Below, piece after piece: positions 55,492 to 64,000 of a stretch of 64,000 nucleotides of DNA (position 1 is the first letter of the stretch; each line of letters begins with the position of its first letter). This DNA comes from Nocardiopsis listeri NBRC 13360 (GTDB taxonomy: Bacteria; Actinomycetota; Actinomycetes; Streptosporangiales; Streptosporangiaceae). The DNA lies in NCBI RefSeq assembly GCF_001570765.1, contig NZ_BCSH01000022.1:45677-109676 (forward strand). Direction: 5' to 3'. The position numbers and the translations under genes were made by a program. The notes beneath the pieces were generated by a model that worked only from the letters and a program-made list of their open reading frames with translations, searched no databases and had not been told where the DNA came from.

Positions 55492-56214
55492 ATGGGGCGA
55501 TTGGCCGGGCCCGCCTCCGGCGACGGCGGCGACAGCGAGACGGACGGGCACGAGGACGACGATCCCTTGCCCCAGGGGTTCTCCCTCGCGTCCGAACGCA
55601 CCGGGTCCACACCCTTGACACAACGGTCCGTGCCGCTGTGGACGTCCGTGATCCTGGTCGCGTTGGCGCTGGTCGCGGGCTTCTTCCTGGGGCGCCCCTC
55701 CTACCCGTTGGACACCGGGGCCGACGCCGGGTTCCTGCGCGACATGAGTTCGCACCACGCTCAGGCCGTGGACATGTCGATGATCGTCCTCGACAAGACC
55801 GATGACGTGGAGCTGTACACCGTGGCCATGGACATGGCCAGGACCCAGCAGGCACAGATCGGCATCATGCAGGGCTGGTTGTCGGCGTGGGGGTTGACCG
55901 CGCGCGCGTCCGAGCCGCCGATGACCTGGATGGAGGGCCACGACCACGGCGGTGGCGAGGGCGAGGTGCCCGAGACCATGCCGGGGTTGGCCACCGACGA
56001 GCAGATGGTGCAGCTGGAGGAGGCCGAGGGCGAGGAGGCCGAGGTCATGTTCTTGAACCTGATGATCGCCCATCACCTGGGCGGCATCGAGATGGCCGAC
56101 GCCGAGGTGGAGTTGGGCGGCGAGGACCTCGTCGTCCAGCTCGCCCAGGGCATGGTCGACGCTCAGACGGTCGAGGTGGAGAACATGGAGAGGATGCTGG
56201 AGCGGTACGAGTGA
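55492..56214 (+). CDS. DUF305 family membrane protein
   Basis: A Met/His-rich four-helix bundle protein with an N-terminal membrane span (WTSVILVALALVAGFFLG). The DUF305 motifs are FLRDMSSHHAQAVDMSMIV and FLNLMIAHHLGGIEMADAEV, with paired His and Met as in metal-binding proteins. The outer loop MEGHDHGGGEGEVPETM adds three His. ATG 55492 has AAGG eight bases upstream; TTG 55453 in the same frame lies too near likely promoter sequences. Divergent from the DUF3105 gene. A metal (copper?) role is likely but unproven. Confidence 0.85.
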   Translation: MGRLAGPASGDGGDSETDGHEDDDPLPQGFSLASERTGSTPLTQRSVPLWTSVILVALALVAGFFLGRPSYPLDTGADAGFLRDMSSHHAQAVDMSMIVLDKTDDVELYTVAMDMARTQQAQIGIMQGWLSAWGLTARASEPPMTWMEGHDHGGGEGEVPETMPGLATDEQMVQLEEAEGEEAEVMFLNLMIAHHLGGIEMADAEVELGGEDLVVQLAQGMVDAQTVEVENMERMLERYE

Positions 56215-56330
56215 CGCGTCCTCGGTGAGTGTGCTCAAGGACACCGGTGGCCACGAAGAGCCGCCTTCAGCCCCATCCCTCACACCACCGATGAGCTGAC
56301 CGAACACCATCGAAAACGAAGACCGTTCCC

Positions 56331-56365
56331 CGGCGGAGCGCCCTCGGCCCGAGGGCGCTCCGCCG
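56331..56365 (+). terminator. Terminator after the DUF305 gene
   Basis: Perfect 16-base-pair stem CGGCGGAGCGCCCTCG (56331-56346) with CGAGGGCGCTCCGCCG (56350-56365), a three-base loop and TTTCG after it. Confidence 0.85.
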
Positions 56366-56442
56366 TTTCGCGGGCCTTCCACCCGAGGTGAGGGCCGTCA
56401 CGAGCTCCGTTTCACAGGGGGCCTCTCCGACTACGACCGAAA

Positions 56443-56467
56443 GTAGCACTACAGTTTGTAGTACTAC
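56443..56467. promoter_or_regulatory. Long dyad over the cydA promoter
   Basis: GTAGCACTACA (56443-56453), GTT, TGTAGTACTAC (56457-56467): an inverted repeat with 11-base arms and one mismatch. It contains ACTACA/TGTAGT half-sites like those of BlaI/MecI/CopY repressors. A -35-like TTGTAG (56456-56461) lies within it, 16 bases from TATATG (56478-56483), so a bound repressor would block cydA transcription. Confidence 0.7.
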
Positions 56468-56495
56468 CGGCGGTCGGTATATGTGAGAGGCGTAC

Positions 56496-57941
56496 ATGGA
56501 AGCTCTAGACCTGGCGCGATGGCAGTTCGGGGTCACCACGATCTACCACTTCCTGTTCGTGCCCCTGACCATCGGACTGTCGTTCATCGTGGCCGTACTC
56601 CAGACGTTCTGGTACAAGACCGGACGTCACGAGTACCTCCAGGCGACGCAGTTCTTCGGCAAGTTGTTCCTGATCAACTTCGCCATGGGTGTGGTCACCG
56701 GGATCGTGCAGGAGTTCCAGTTCGGCATGAACTGGAGCGAGTACTCCCGCTTCGTCGGTGACGTCTTCGGCGCTCCCCTGGCGATGGAGGCGCTCCTGGC
56801 CTTCTTCCTGGAGTCCACCTTCATCGGACTGTGGATCTTCGGCTGGCACCGGCTCCCACGCGGGATCCACCTGACCTGCATCTGGTTGGTCGCCATCGGC
56901 ACCAACCTGTCGGCCTACTTCATCCTCGCCGCCAACGCCTGGATGCGCCGTCCCGTCGGATTCGAGGTGAACCCCGAGAACGGCCGCGCCGAACTCAACG
57001 ACATCTGGGCCGTGCTCAGCAACGACCAGGCCTGGTCCACCTACCTGCACACCGTCTCGGCGGCCTTCATCACCGCCGGACTGTTCGTGGTGGCGGTCAG
57101 CGCCTTCAAGCTGTGGCGCAACCTGAAGCACGACGACACCGGCGAAGTCGGTGTCACACCGCCCAAGCGGGACTTCGCGCTGTTCCGGTCCACCCTGAAG
57201 GTCGGTCTGGTCTTCACCCTCCTCGCCGGAGCGCTCACCATCTTCTCCGGCGATCACCAGGCCAAGCTCGCCGCCGAGTACGAACCCATGAAGCTGGCCG
57301 CCGCCGAGGCCCTCTGGGACACCGAGGAAGGCGCCGCGTTCTCCACCTTCGCGGTCGGCGACACCGAGGCCCGCCACAACCCGATCGACGTCACCGTCCC
57401 CAACGTCCTCAGCTTCCTGGCCACCGGGCACTTCGACGGCGAGGTGCACGGCATGAACAACCTCCAGGAGGCCTACGAGGAGTTCTACGGGCCCGGTGAC
57501 TACATCCCCAACGTGTTCGTCGTCTACTGGTCCTTCCGCCTCATGATCGGCCTGGGCCTGTTCGGTGTGGCGGTGGCGGCCCTGGGGTTGTGGCTCACCC
57601 GTGGACGGGAACGCGTGCCCCGGACCAAGTGGTTCTACCTCGCCGGCGTCCTCGCGTTGCCCGCCGCCCTGCTCGCCAACGTCTTCGGCTGGGTGCTCAC
57701 CGAGATGGGCCGTCAGCCCTGGACCGTGCACGGCGAACTCCTCACCGCGAACAGTGTCTCGCCGGGGGTGAGCCTGGGAACCGTGGCGATGAGCCTGGGC
57801 ATCTTCACCGCCGTCTACGGACTCCTCTTCGTGGTGGAGGTCGGGCTGCTCTGGAAGTACGTCAAGAAGGGCCCCACCCACCTCGTTCCCGACCTGGAGA
57901 ACGACGAGGACGAGTCCCAGATCCCGCACTTCAGCTACTAG
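56496..57941 (+). CDS. cydA: Cytochrome bd oxidase subunit I (CydA)
   Basis: Quinol-oxidising haem b558/b595/d subunit of the high-affinity oxidase. About nine membrane spans in 481 residues. The early His ligand lies in GVTTIYHFLFVPLTIGLS, the quinol loop lies around DHQAKLAAEYEPMKLAAAEAL, and WVLTEMGRQPWTVHGELLTANSVSP is the strongly conserved stretch near 400. GAGAGG lies five bases before the ATG. With cydB, cydD and cydC it forms one operon. The dyad at 56443-56467 suggests repression. Confidence 0.96.
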   Translation: MEALDLARWQFGVTTIYHFLFVPLTIGLSFIVAVLQTFWYKTGRHEYLQATQFFGKLFLINFAMGVVTGIVQEFQFGMNWSEYSRFVGDVFGAPLAMEALLAFFLESTFIGLWIFGWHRLPRGIHLTCIWLVAIGTNLSAYFILAANAWMRRPVGFEVNPENGRAELNDIWAVLSNDQAWSTYLHTVSAAFITAGLFVVAVSAFKLWRNLKHDDTGEVGVTPPKRDFALFRSTLKVGLVFTLLAGALTIFSGDHQAKLAAEYEPMKLAAAEALWDTEEGAAFSTFAVGDTEARHNPIDVTVPNVLSFLATGHFDGEVHGMNNLQEAYEEFYGPGDYIPNVFVVYWSFRLMIGLGLFGVAVAALGLWLTRGRERVPRTKWFYLAGVLALPAALLANVFGWVLTEMGRQPWTVHGELLTANSVSPGVSLGTVAMSLGIFTAVYGLLFVVEVGLLWKYVKKGPTHLVPDLENDEDESQIPHFSY

Positions 57942-57954
57942 GAGCAGCAAGACC

Positions 57955-58989
57955 ATGGAACTGGCCGTCATCTGGTTCATCGCCATCGCCGTCCTGTGGA
58001 TCGGCTACTTCGTCCTGGAGGGGTTCGACTTCGGGGTGGGCGCCCTTCTGCCCTTCATGGGCGAGCGCAACTCCGTCGACCGCAGGGTCGCCATCAACTC
58101 GATCGGCCCGGTCTGGGACGGCAACGAGGTGTGGGTCATCACCGCGGGCGGCGCCATGTTCGCCGCGTTCCCCGCCTGGTACGCGTCCCTGTTCAGCGGG
58201 TTCTACGTGCCGCTGTTCCTCATCCTCATCGCGCTGATCCTGCGCGGTGTCGCGTTCGAGTACCGGGGCAAGCGCGATGACCCGCGCTGGCAGGACTGGT
58301 GGGACCGGGCGATCTTCTTCGGCAGCGTCGTCCCCGCGTTCCTGTGGGGCGTGGCCTTCGCCAACATCGTGCGCGGTGTGGCCATGGACGCCGACCAGAT
58401 CGTCACCGCGTCCCTGCTCGACCTGCTCAACCCGTACGCCCTGCTCGGCGGGTTGACGACCCTGTCGCTGTTCATCCTGCACGGCGCCGTCTTCCTCACC
58501 CTCAAGACCGACGGTCCGGTCCGGATCCGCGCTCGGCGGGCAGCGATGTACTCCGCCTGCGTCGCCCTTCCCGTCGGGGCCGGGTTCCTGCTGTGGACGC
58601 AGTTCTCCCACGGGAGGCCGTGGACCCTGCCGCTGGTCCTGACCGCCGCGGTGGCCCTGGTGATCGGTGTCGCGGCGGCGTACCGTCGCATGGAGGGATG
58701 GTCCTTCGTGGCCACCGCCGTCACCATCCTGACCGCGGTGACGGCACTGTTCGGGTCGCTGTTCCCGAACGTGCTGCCCTCCACCACCGACCCGGCGTTC
58801 AGCCTGACCGTCACCAACGCCTCCTCGGCCGACTACACGCTGACCGTCATGTCGTGGGTGGCGTTGATCGCCCTGCCGGTGGTCATCGGCTACCAGTCCT
58901 GGAGCTACTGGGTGTTCCGCAAGCGGGTCACCGGCGAGCAGATCACCCCGGCTTCGGTCGGCGGGGGTGAACCCGAGAAGGTCGCCTAG
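57955..58989 (+). CDS. cydB: Cytochrome bd oxidase subunit II (CydB)
   Basis: Partner of CydA; 344 residues with about eight membrane spans. It begins MELAVIWFIAIAVLWIGYFVLEGFDFGVGALLP, with the conserved GFDFGVG, then NEVWVITAGGAMFAAFPAWYA and GVAFEYRGKR. It starts 13 bases after cydA. Followed by a hairpin before cydD. Confidence 0.95.
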   Translation: MELAVIWFIAIAVLWIGYFVLEGFDFGVGALLPFMGERNSVDRRVAINSIGPVWDGNEVWVITAGGAMFAAFPAWYASLFSGFYVPLFLILIALILRGVAFEYRGKRDDPRWQDWWDRAIFFGSVVPAFLWGVAFANIVRGVAMDADQIVTASLLDLLNPYALLGGLTTLSLFILHGAVFLTLKTDGPVRIRARRAAMYSACVALPVGAGFLLWTQFSHGRPWTLPLVLTAAVALVIGVAAAYRRMEGWSFVATAVTILTAVTALFGSLFPNVLPSTTDPAFSLTVTNASSADYTLTVMSWVALIALPVVIGYQSWSYWVFRKRVTGEQITPASVGGGEPEKVA

Positions 58990-59007
58990 TTCGCGGCCCA
59001 TCGACGC

Positions 59008-59049
59008 CCGTACCCCCGCCCCCGTATCGCCCCGGGGACGGGGGTACGG
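59008..59049 (+). terminator. Hairpin between cydB and cydD
   Basis: CCGTACCCCCG (59008-59018) pairs with CGGGGGTACGG (59039-59049), with an inner CCCC/GGGG. It is likely to lower cydDC transcription relative to cydAB. Confidence 0.6.
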
Positions 59050-59163
59050 CGCCGCTCGGCCTCCGTCCGGCGACACCGGGTCCGCACCGTGCCCGTCCCG
59101 CCCGGCCCTCCACGGTCCCGCCCACCCGGGACCGTCACGACGATCACACGAGGTCCTTCGCGC

Positions 59164-60891
59164 ATGAAACCGCTCGATCCGCGCCTGGTCCGCACCGCGA
59201 GCGCGGTCCGCGTCCACCTGGCCGTCACCGTCGTCAGCGGTGTGTTGATCACCGGCCTGATCCTCCTCCAGGCATGGCTGCTGTCCCGCGTCATCACCGG
59301 AGTCCGGGCCGGAGACGGCATGGACGTGCTCGGACCCCTGATCGTCCTGGTCGCCGTCGTCGCCCTGACCCGCGCCCTGCTGTCCTACCTCGCCGAGACC
59401 TCCGCGCTGCACAGCGCCGCCCGCACCAAGTCACAGCTGCGGCGCAGACTCATCGCGCACGTGACCGGATCCGGCACGGTGTGGCCGGCCGAAGGCGGCG
59501 ACGGGCGGGACGGATCGCCCAAGGTCGGTGAACTCGTCACCCTGGCCACCCGCGGCCTGGACGCGCTCGACGAGTACTTCGCGCGTTACCTGCCCCAGTT
59601 GGTGCTGTCGGCGATCGTGCCGCTCGCCGTGCTCTCCGTGGTGTTCTGGGCCGACTGGATCTCCGGGGTCGTCATCCTGGTGACGTTGCCGCTCATCCCG
59701 ATCTTCATGGCGTTGATCGGCATGCACACCCAACAGCGCACCGATCGACAGTGGAAACTGCTGAGCCGGTTGGGCGGCCACTTCCTCGACGTGGTGGAGG
59801 GGCTGCCCACCCTGGCGATCTTCCGTCGCGCCAAGGCCCAGGCCGCCATCATCCGCGAGGTCGGGGAGGACCACCGCAAGGCCACCATGGGCACGCTGCG
59901 GATCGCCTTCCTGTCCGCGTTCGCCCTCGAACTGCTCGCCACCCTCGCCGTCGCCCTGGTCGCCGTCGAGGTCGGGCTACGGCTGTTGGGCGGCCACATG
60001 GACTATCAGACCGCCCTGCTCGTGCTGATCCTGGCGCCCGAGGCGTACCTGCCGCTGCGCGAGGTGGGTGCCCGCTTCCACGCGAGCATGGAGGGGGTCG
60101 CCGCGGCCGACCAGGTGTTCACCGAACTCGACCGCCGCCGCGACGACGGAGCCGAGCGCCCCTCGCCCGCGCCGACCGGACGCCCCTCCCCCGCCACCGG
60201 CGGCGACCTGCGACTGCGCGGGATCGGGTTGCGCTACCCCGGACGGGACACACCCGCCCTGTCCGAGCTGGACCTGACCCTCGAAGCCGGTGAACACCTG
60301 CTGCTGACCGGCCCCAGCGGTTCGGGCAAGACCACCCTGCTGTCCCTGCTGCTGCGCCTACGCGAACCCACCGAGGGCCGGATCGAGGTCCGGGCCCCCG
60401 ACGGCGAGTGGACACCCCTGTGGGACGTGCCCGTCGAGGACTGGCGCGCCGGCATCGCGTGGGTGCCACAGCACCCCTACCTGTTCGACGTGTCGGTGGC
60501 CGACAACATCCGGCTCGGCTCCCCCGACGCCGGCCTCGACCGGGTCCGGGAGGCCGCGCGGCTGGCCGAGGCCGACGGGTTCGTCCAGGCCCTGCCCGAC
60601 GGCTACGAAACCCGGCTCGGCGAACGCGGCACCCGCCTGTCCGCGGGACAGCGCCAACGCATCGCCCTGGCCCGCGCCCTGTGCCGTGACGCTCCGTTGG
60701 TCCTGCTGGACGAGCCCACCGCCCACCTGGACCCGGAGAACGCCACAGCCGTGCGTACCGCCGTGGCCCGCCTCCTGGAGGGACGCACCGCCGTGATCGT
60801 CGCGCACGACACCGGTTGGGCCGAGTCCGTCTCCGGCGACCGCCTGCGCACCGCCCACCTGCCGTTGCCCACCGAGAGGGTGTCCCCATGA
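59164..60891 (+). CDS. cydD: Cytochrome bd assembly ABC transporter, subunit CydD
   Basis: Half of the heterodimeric ABC exporter needed for haem loading of cytochrome bd. Six-span membrane domain at about 10-310, then the ATPase: Walker A LLTGPSGSGKTTLLSLLLRL, Q-loop WVPQHPYLFD, signature RLSAGQRQRIALARAL and Walker B LVLLDEPTAHLDPE. ATG 59164 is chosen from the family start; the frame is open upstream. Its stop overlaps the cydC start as ATGA. Confidence 0.94.
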   Translation: MKPLDPRLVRTASAVRVHLAVTVVSGVLITGLILLQAWLLSRVITGVRAGDGMDVLGPLIVLVAVVALTRALLSYLAETSALHSAARTKSQLRRRLIAHVTGSGTVWPAEGGDGRDGSPKVGELVTLATRGLDALDEYFARYLPQLVLSAIVPLAVLSVVFWADWISGVVILVTLPLIPIFMALIGMHTQQRTDRQWKLLSRLGGHFLDVVEGLPTLAIFRRAKAQAAIIREVGEDHRKATMGTLRIAFLSAFALELLATLAVALVAVEVGLRLLGGHMDYQTALLVLILAPEAYLPLREVGARFHASMEGVAAADQVFTELDRRRDDGAERPSPAPTGRPSPATGGDLRLRGIGLRYPGRDTPALSELDLTLEAGEHLLLTGPSGSGKTTLLSLLLRLREPTEGRIEVRAPDGEWTPLWDVPVEDWRAGIAWVPQHPYLFDVSVADNIRLGSPDAGLDRVREAARLAEADGFVQALPDGYETRLGERGTRLSAGQRQRIALARALCRDAPLVLLDEPTAHLDPENATAVRTAVARLLEGRTAVIVAHDTGWAESVSGDRLRTAHLPLPTERVSP

Positions 60892-62687
60892 GTGCCCCCG
60901 TCACCGGCCGTGACGTCGACTCCGAGGCCGACCCCGTGATCGGGTCCGTCGTCGACGAACGCGGGCGCCGCAAGGACCCGTTGCGCCGAATGATCGCGCT
61001 GGCCCGGCCGCGCAGCGCCCGCTTCGCCCTCGGTGTGCTGTTGGGCGGTGCCGCCACCGGTTCGGGGGTCGCGCTGCTGGGCGTGGCCGCGTGGATGCTG
61101 GCCACCGCCGCGAACCATCCCTCCATCACCGCGTTGAGCGTGGCCGTGGTCGCCACCCGCGCGTTGGGCGTGAGCAAGGGCGTGACCCGCTACCTGGAGC
61201 GTCTGGTCACCCACGACGCCGCGTTCCGCACCCTGGCCCAGGTGCGGGTACGGGTGTACGAACGACTGGCACGGACCGAGCCGTTCGTCCGATTCCGCTC
61301 CGGTGACCTGGTGTCCCGCCTGGTCAACGATACCGAGGCGACCCTCGACCTGTTGGTGCGCGGACTCACCCCTCCGCTGGTGTCGGTGGTGACCGGTGGT
61401 GCCACCGTGCTGGTCCTGACCGCGGTGTACGCGCCGGGCGGTCTGCTGCTCGCCGCGGGCCTGTTGCTCGCCGGGCTCGCCGTCCCACTGATGGCCGCCG
61501 CGCTGAACCGCAAGCCCGGGCTACGCGAGGCCGAGGCGCGCGGAACCCTGTCCACCGCCCTGGTCGACACCCTCCATGGCGCACCGGACCTGGTGGCCTA
61601 CGGGGCGATGGACCGCCACGTCGCACGGGTGAACGAGGCCGACGCCGAACTCACCCGGGTGGCCCGCCGCGACGCCGCCACCCTGGGGCTGAGCGAGGGC
61701 GTCAACACGTTGATCACCGGCCTGACCGTGTGGGGCGCCCTGTTCTCGGGGGTGCTGGCCGTGGAGGAGGGCACCATCGGCCCCACCGCCTTGGCCGTGC
61801 TGGTGCTGGTCACACTCGCCGCCTTCGAGATCGTCGCGCCGTTGCCCGCCGTCGCCTCCCGGCTGGGGGCGATCCGGGCGAGCGGTGTCCGCCTGTTCGG
61901 TGTCCTGGACGCTCCTGCGGCGATCGCGCCGCCCGCTCAGGAGGGGCTGGAGATCGATCCGGACGTCGACGCCCCCGTCCACATCCGCGACCTGCGGGTC
62001 CGGTACGGTCCCGAGGAACCCTGGGCCTTGGACGGGGTGGATCTGGAGATCCCCGCCGGGGCGACCGTGGCCGTGGTCGGGCCGAGCGGCGCGGGCAAGA
62101 GCACACTGGCTTCGGTCCTACTGCGGTTGCGCGACCCCGACGGGGGCCGGGTGGAGATCGGCGGCACCGACATCACCGCCTACCCCGCCGACGAGGTGCG
62201 CCGTGTGGTCTCCGGGGTGCCGGAGGACCCGCACGTGTTCGGGTCGACCCTGCGCGAGAACCTGCGCCTGGCCAAGCCCGGCGCCGGGGACGACGAACTC
62301 TGCGCCGCGCTGCGCGGCGCACGCCTGGCCCACGACGTCGAGGCGATGCCCCAGGGGTTGGACACCCGGGTGGGGTCCCACGGTCTGGGGCTGAGCGGCG
62401 GAATGGTGCGGCGGCTGGCCCTTGCGCGCGCGGTGCTGGCCGCGCCCCGGGTCCTGGTGCTGGACGAGCCCACCGCGCACCTGGACCCCGACACTCGTGA
62501 CGCCGTGGTGGCGGACCTGCTCGCCGCGGCCGAGGGCTTCTCCACCCTGCTCATCACCCACGACCTCACCGGGCTGGACCGGGTGGATCGGATCTACGTG
62601 GTCCGTGACGGCCGTGTGTTGCAGTCGGGCACCCACACCGAGCTGCTGGCGGAGGACGGATGGTACAGACGGGTGCACGAACGCTAG
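60888..62687 (+). CDS. cydC: Cytochrome bd assembly ABC transporter, subunit CydC
   Basis: Second half of the CydDC exporter, of 599 residues. Membrane domain about 45-330, then Walker A VVGPSGAGKSTLASVLLRL, Q-loop VPEDPHVFGST, signature GLGLSGGMVRRLALARAV (the second half reads LSGGM instead of LSGGQ) and VLVLDEPTAHLDPD. ATG 60888 overlaps the cydD stop by ATGA with GAGAGGG upstream. Confidence 0.94.
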   Translation: MSAPVTGRDVDSEADPVIGSVVDERGRRKDPLRRMIALARPRSARFALGVLLGGAATGSGVALLGVAAWMLATAANHPSITALSVAVVATRALGVSKGVTRYLERLVTHDAAFRTLAQVRVRVYERLARTEPFVRFRSGDLVSRLVNDTEATLDLLVRGLTPPLVSVVTGGATVLVLTAVYAPGGLLLAAGLLLAGLAVPLMAAALNRKPGLREAEARGTLSTALVDTLHGAPDLVAYGAMDRHVARVNEADAELTRVARRDAATLGLSEGVNTLITGLTVWGALFSGVLAVEEGTIGPTALAVLVLVTLAAFEIVAPLPAVASRLGAIRASGVRLFGVLDAPAAIAPPAQEGLEIDPDVDAPVHIRDLRVRYGPEEPWALDGVDLEIPAGATVAVVGPSGAGKSTLASVLLRLRDPDGGRVEIGGTDITAYPADEVRRVVSGVPEDPHVFGSTLRENLRLAKPGAGDDELCAALRGARLAHDVEAMPQGLDTRVGSHGLGLSGGMVRRLALARAVLAAPRVLVLDEPTAHLDPDTRDAVVADLLAAAEGFSTLLITHDLTGLDRVDRIYVVRDGRVLQSGTHTELLAEDGWYRRVHER

Positions 62688-62696
62688 TGTTCGCCT

Positions 62697-63515
62697 GTGA
62701 ATCCCATACGTGAGGCCCTCTCCGGGGTCGGCACCCTGTTCCATGGTCTGGCCATCGTCGTGCGCAGACCCCGTCTGTTCCTCCTCGGCGCCCTACCGGC
62801 GCTGATCACGTCGCTGCTGTTCCTGGCGGCGCTGGTCACGCTGATCCTCAACATGGAGGATCTGGTCGCCTGGGCCACCCCCTTCGCGGCCGGCTGGGAC
62901 TCCCCCTGGCGGGGGCTGGTGCGCGGTTCCCTGGCCCTGGGGGTGTTGGTCGGGTCGATCCTGGTGATGGTGGTGGCCTTCACCACGGTGACCCTGACCC
63001 TGGGCGCCCCGATCTACGACAAGATCGCCGAGATGGTCGAGGAGGAGATGGGCGGGGCACCCGAGGCCTTCGAAGAGCCCCTGATCGCCTCGATCATCCG
63101 CGCCACCCGCCAGGCGGTGGCCCTGGTGCTGGTCTCCCTGGTCGTGACGCTCTGCGCGTTCCTGCTCGGGCTGATCCCCGTGGTGGGTTGGGTCCTGGGA
63201 CCGGTACTGACCGCCGTGATGGGCGGCTGGCTGCTCTGTATCGAGCTCGTCGCCGGCGCCTTCGACCGCCGAGGGCTGCTGCGGCTCCGGGACCGCCGGC
63301 ATCACATGGGAGGGCGCCGCTGGCGGGTTCTGGGTTTCTCGATCCCCACGTACTTCCTGCTGGCCGTGCCGTTCGTGGCGGTGGTGGTGTTCCCGGCCGC
63401 GACCGCCGGTGGAACCATCCTCGCCCGCGAGCTCCTTCCCGAGCAGTCCCCATCCCCGCAGACACCGGACCCGCAGACGCCGGACCCGCGGACTCCCCTT
63501 CCGCCCACTACCTGA
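62697..63515 (+). CDS. EI24-domain (CysZ-like) membrane protein
   Basis: A 272-residue protein with about four to five membrane segments and an EI24/CysZ-type domain: VGTLFHGLAIVVRRPRLFLLGALPALITS, then LTLGAPIYDKIAEMVEEEMGG and GLIPVVGWVLGPVLTAVMGGWLLC. CysZ moves sulphate in E. coli, but actinobacterial members are of unknown role. The C-terminus carries a short Pro/Thr repeat (QTPDPQTPDPRTP). GTG 62697 lies nine bases after cydC, so it may be part of the cyd transcript. Confidence 0.85.
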   Translation: MNPIREALSGVGTLFHGLAIVVRRPRLFLLGALPALITSLLFLAALVTLILNMEDLVAWATPFAAGWDSPWRGLVRGSLALGVLVGSILVMVVAFTTVTLTLGAPIYDKIAEMVEEEMGGAPEAFEEPLIASIIRATRQAVALVLVSLVVTLCAFLLGLIPVVGWVLGPVLTAVMGGWLLCIELVAGAFDRRGLLRLRDRRHHMGGRRWRVLGFSIPTYFLLAVPFVAVVVFPAATAGGTILARELLPEQSPSPQTPDPQTPDPRTPLPPTT

Positions 63516-63532
63516 ACCACGCCACGAAAAGG

Positions 63533-63556
63533 GCGGGCGACCACGTGGTCGCCCGC
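63533..63556. terminator. Bidirectional terminator at the end of the EI24 gene
   Basis: Self-complementary sequence with 12-base arms GCGGGCGACCAC (63533-63544) and GTGGTCGCCCGC (63545-63556), between two convergent stops. Confidence 0.75.
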
Positions 63557-63580
63557 TCCCGGACTCACCTCTTGCGTCAT

Positions 63581-64000
63581 TCAGGCGCCGAAGAGCAGTA
63601 GATCGGCGGCATCCAACTTCAGGTCGAACGGCTGCGGGAACCGCACCGATCCGTTCTTTCGGGTTCGGGTCACTTCCTGGTACTCCGATCCCTCCGGCTC
63701 CTGGAACAGGGCGATCTCTTCCCGTGCCGGATCGATCACCAGGTACAGGGGGACCCCTGCCTGGGCGTACCCCTTCGCCTTGTCGATCCAGTCGTAGTGC
63801 CGGCTGCTCGGAGAGACGACCTCCACGACCAGCTCGACCTCCTCCGCGGGCCGAACCCGGTCCGGCCCATCCCAGCCCTCTCCCCTCGCCAGGGGGATCG
63901 GCATGACGACCAGATCGGGAACATAACGGTCACCCGTCTTGGCGATCTCCAGAGTGATCATCTGCATCGCACGTAGGCCTTTGCCCTTGAGACCGATCTC
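63581..64000 (-). CDS. Uma2 family (DUF820) endonuclease-like protein, 5' cut off by window edge
   Basis: C-terminal part of a Uma2/DUF820 protein with the restriction-endonuclease-like fold. Visible are VPDLVVMPIPLARG, the core ELVVEVVSPSSRHYDWIDKAKGYAQAGVPLYLVIDP with its Asp, Glu-x-V and Lys, and a C-terminal strand region. The frame stays open to the window edge, so the N-terminus lies outside. Such genes are often found in many copies in actinobacteria; their substrates are unknown. Confidence 0.85.
   Translation of the reverse strand, partial: EIGLKGKGLRAMQMITLEIAKTGDRYVPDLVVMPIPLARGEGWDGPDRVRPAEEVELVVEVVSPSSRHYDWIDKAKGYAQAGVPLYLVIDPAREEIALFQEPEGSEYQEVTRTRKNGSVRFPQPFDLKLDAADLLLFGA

Noticed and set aside
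62697..63515. Assignment of the EI24 protein as a sulphate transporter CysZ
   Set aside because: Only the membrane fold is shared. No cys genes are nearby, so I kept the neutral family name.

Overview
The window is about 64 kb of very GC-rich DNA with dense GTG/TTG starts, strong GGAGG-type ribosome binding sites and an actinobacterial gene order. Family content (GlgE pathway, FtsY with an N-terminal membrane anchor, DUF2469, DUF3105, DUF3515, actinobacterial S2 and S16 with long tails) points to an actinomycete. Nocardiopsaceae (Nocardiopsis/Streptomonospora/Thermobifida-like) is my best guess, but I could not run any database search.

Layout. (1) 182-8015, plus strand: the trehalose-to-alpha-glucan (GlgE) pathway: glgE, treS, maltokinase, glgB. 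TreS turns trehalose into maltose, Mak makes maltose-1-phosphate, GlgE extends alpha-1,4-glucan and GlgB branches it. (2) 8078-9912: a TetR regulator divergent from a membrane-anchored alpha/beta hydrolase, with a double operator between them. (3) 10036-31952, almost all minus strand: a conserved housekeeping block with an aminotransferase, cdsA-frr-pyrH-tsf-rpsB (membrane lipid and translation), an M23 peptidase on the plus strand, xerC-ridA-dprA-comM-yraN, DUF2469, lepB, rplS, trmD-rimM-khpA-rpsP, ffh, a lipoprotein, amtB and ftsY. Compared with the order I know from Mycobacterium and Streptomyces, rnhB is missing between lepB and DUF2469, and glnK/glnD are missing between amtB and ffh. (4) 32029-38012: an accessory island between ftsY and smc. 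It carries a binding protein and permease under a cobalamin riboswitch (so btuF-btuC rather than iron uptake, with no ATPase gene beside them), a secreted S8/PA-domain protease and a small L7/L12-like protein.

(5) 38037-50900, minus strand: smc, a small coiled-coil protein, acyP, mutM, rnc, rpmF, a DUF177 (YceD-type) protein, coaD, rsmD and recG. A frameshifted TnpB-type element sits between coaD and rsmD, two genes that are normally neighbours. (6) 51503-56214: rpmB, a membrane protein with a CBM2-like domain, thiL, an Lrp/AsnC-type RAM-domain protein, a DUF3515 lipoprotein, and a divergent DUF3105/DUF305 pair. (7) 56496-63515: the cydABDC cytochrome bd operon and a CysZ/EI24-type membrane protein. 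cydA has a long dyad across its -35 region. (8) The right edge cuts through a Uma2-type (DUF820) gene.

No tRNA, rRNA, CRISPR array or obvious phage was seen. Most convergent gene ends carry strong GC hairpins. I do not see a wholly new multi-gene system. The points most worth a second look are the cobalamin riboswitch that reassigns the transporter, the broken TnpB with a possible guide-RNA end, the orphan amtB, the lepB intragenic hairpin, the cydA dyad and the duplicated L12-like protein.
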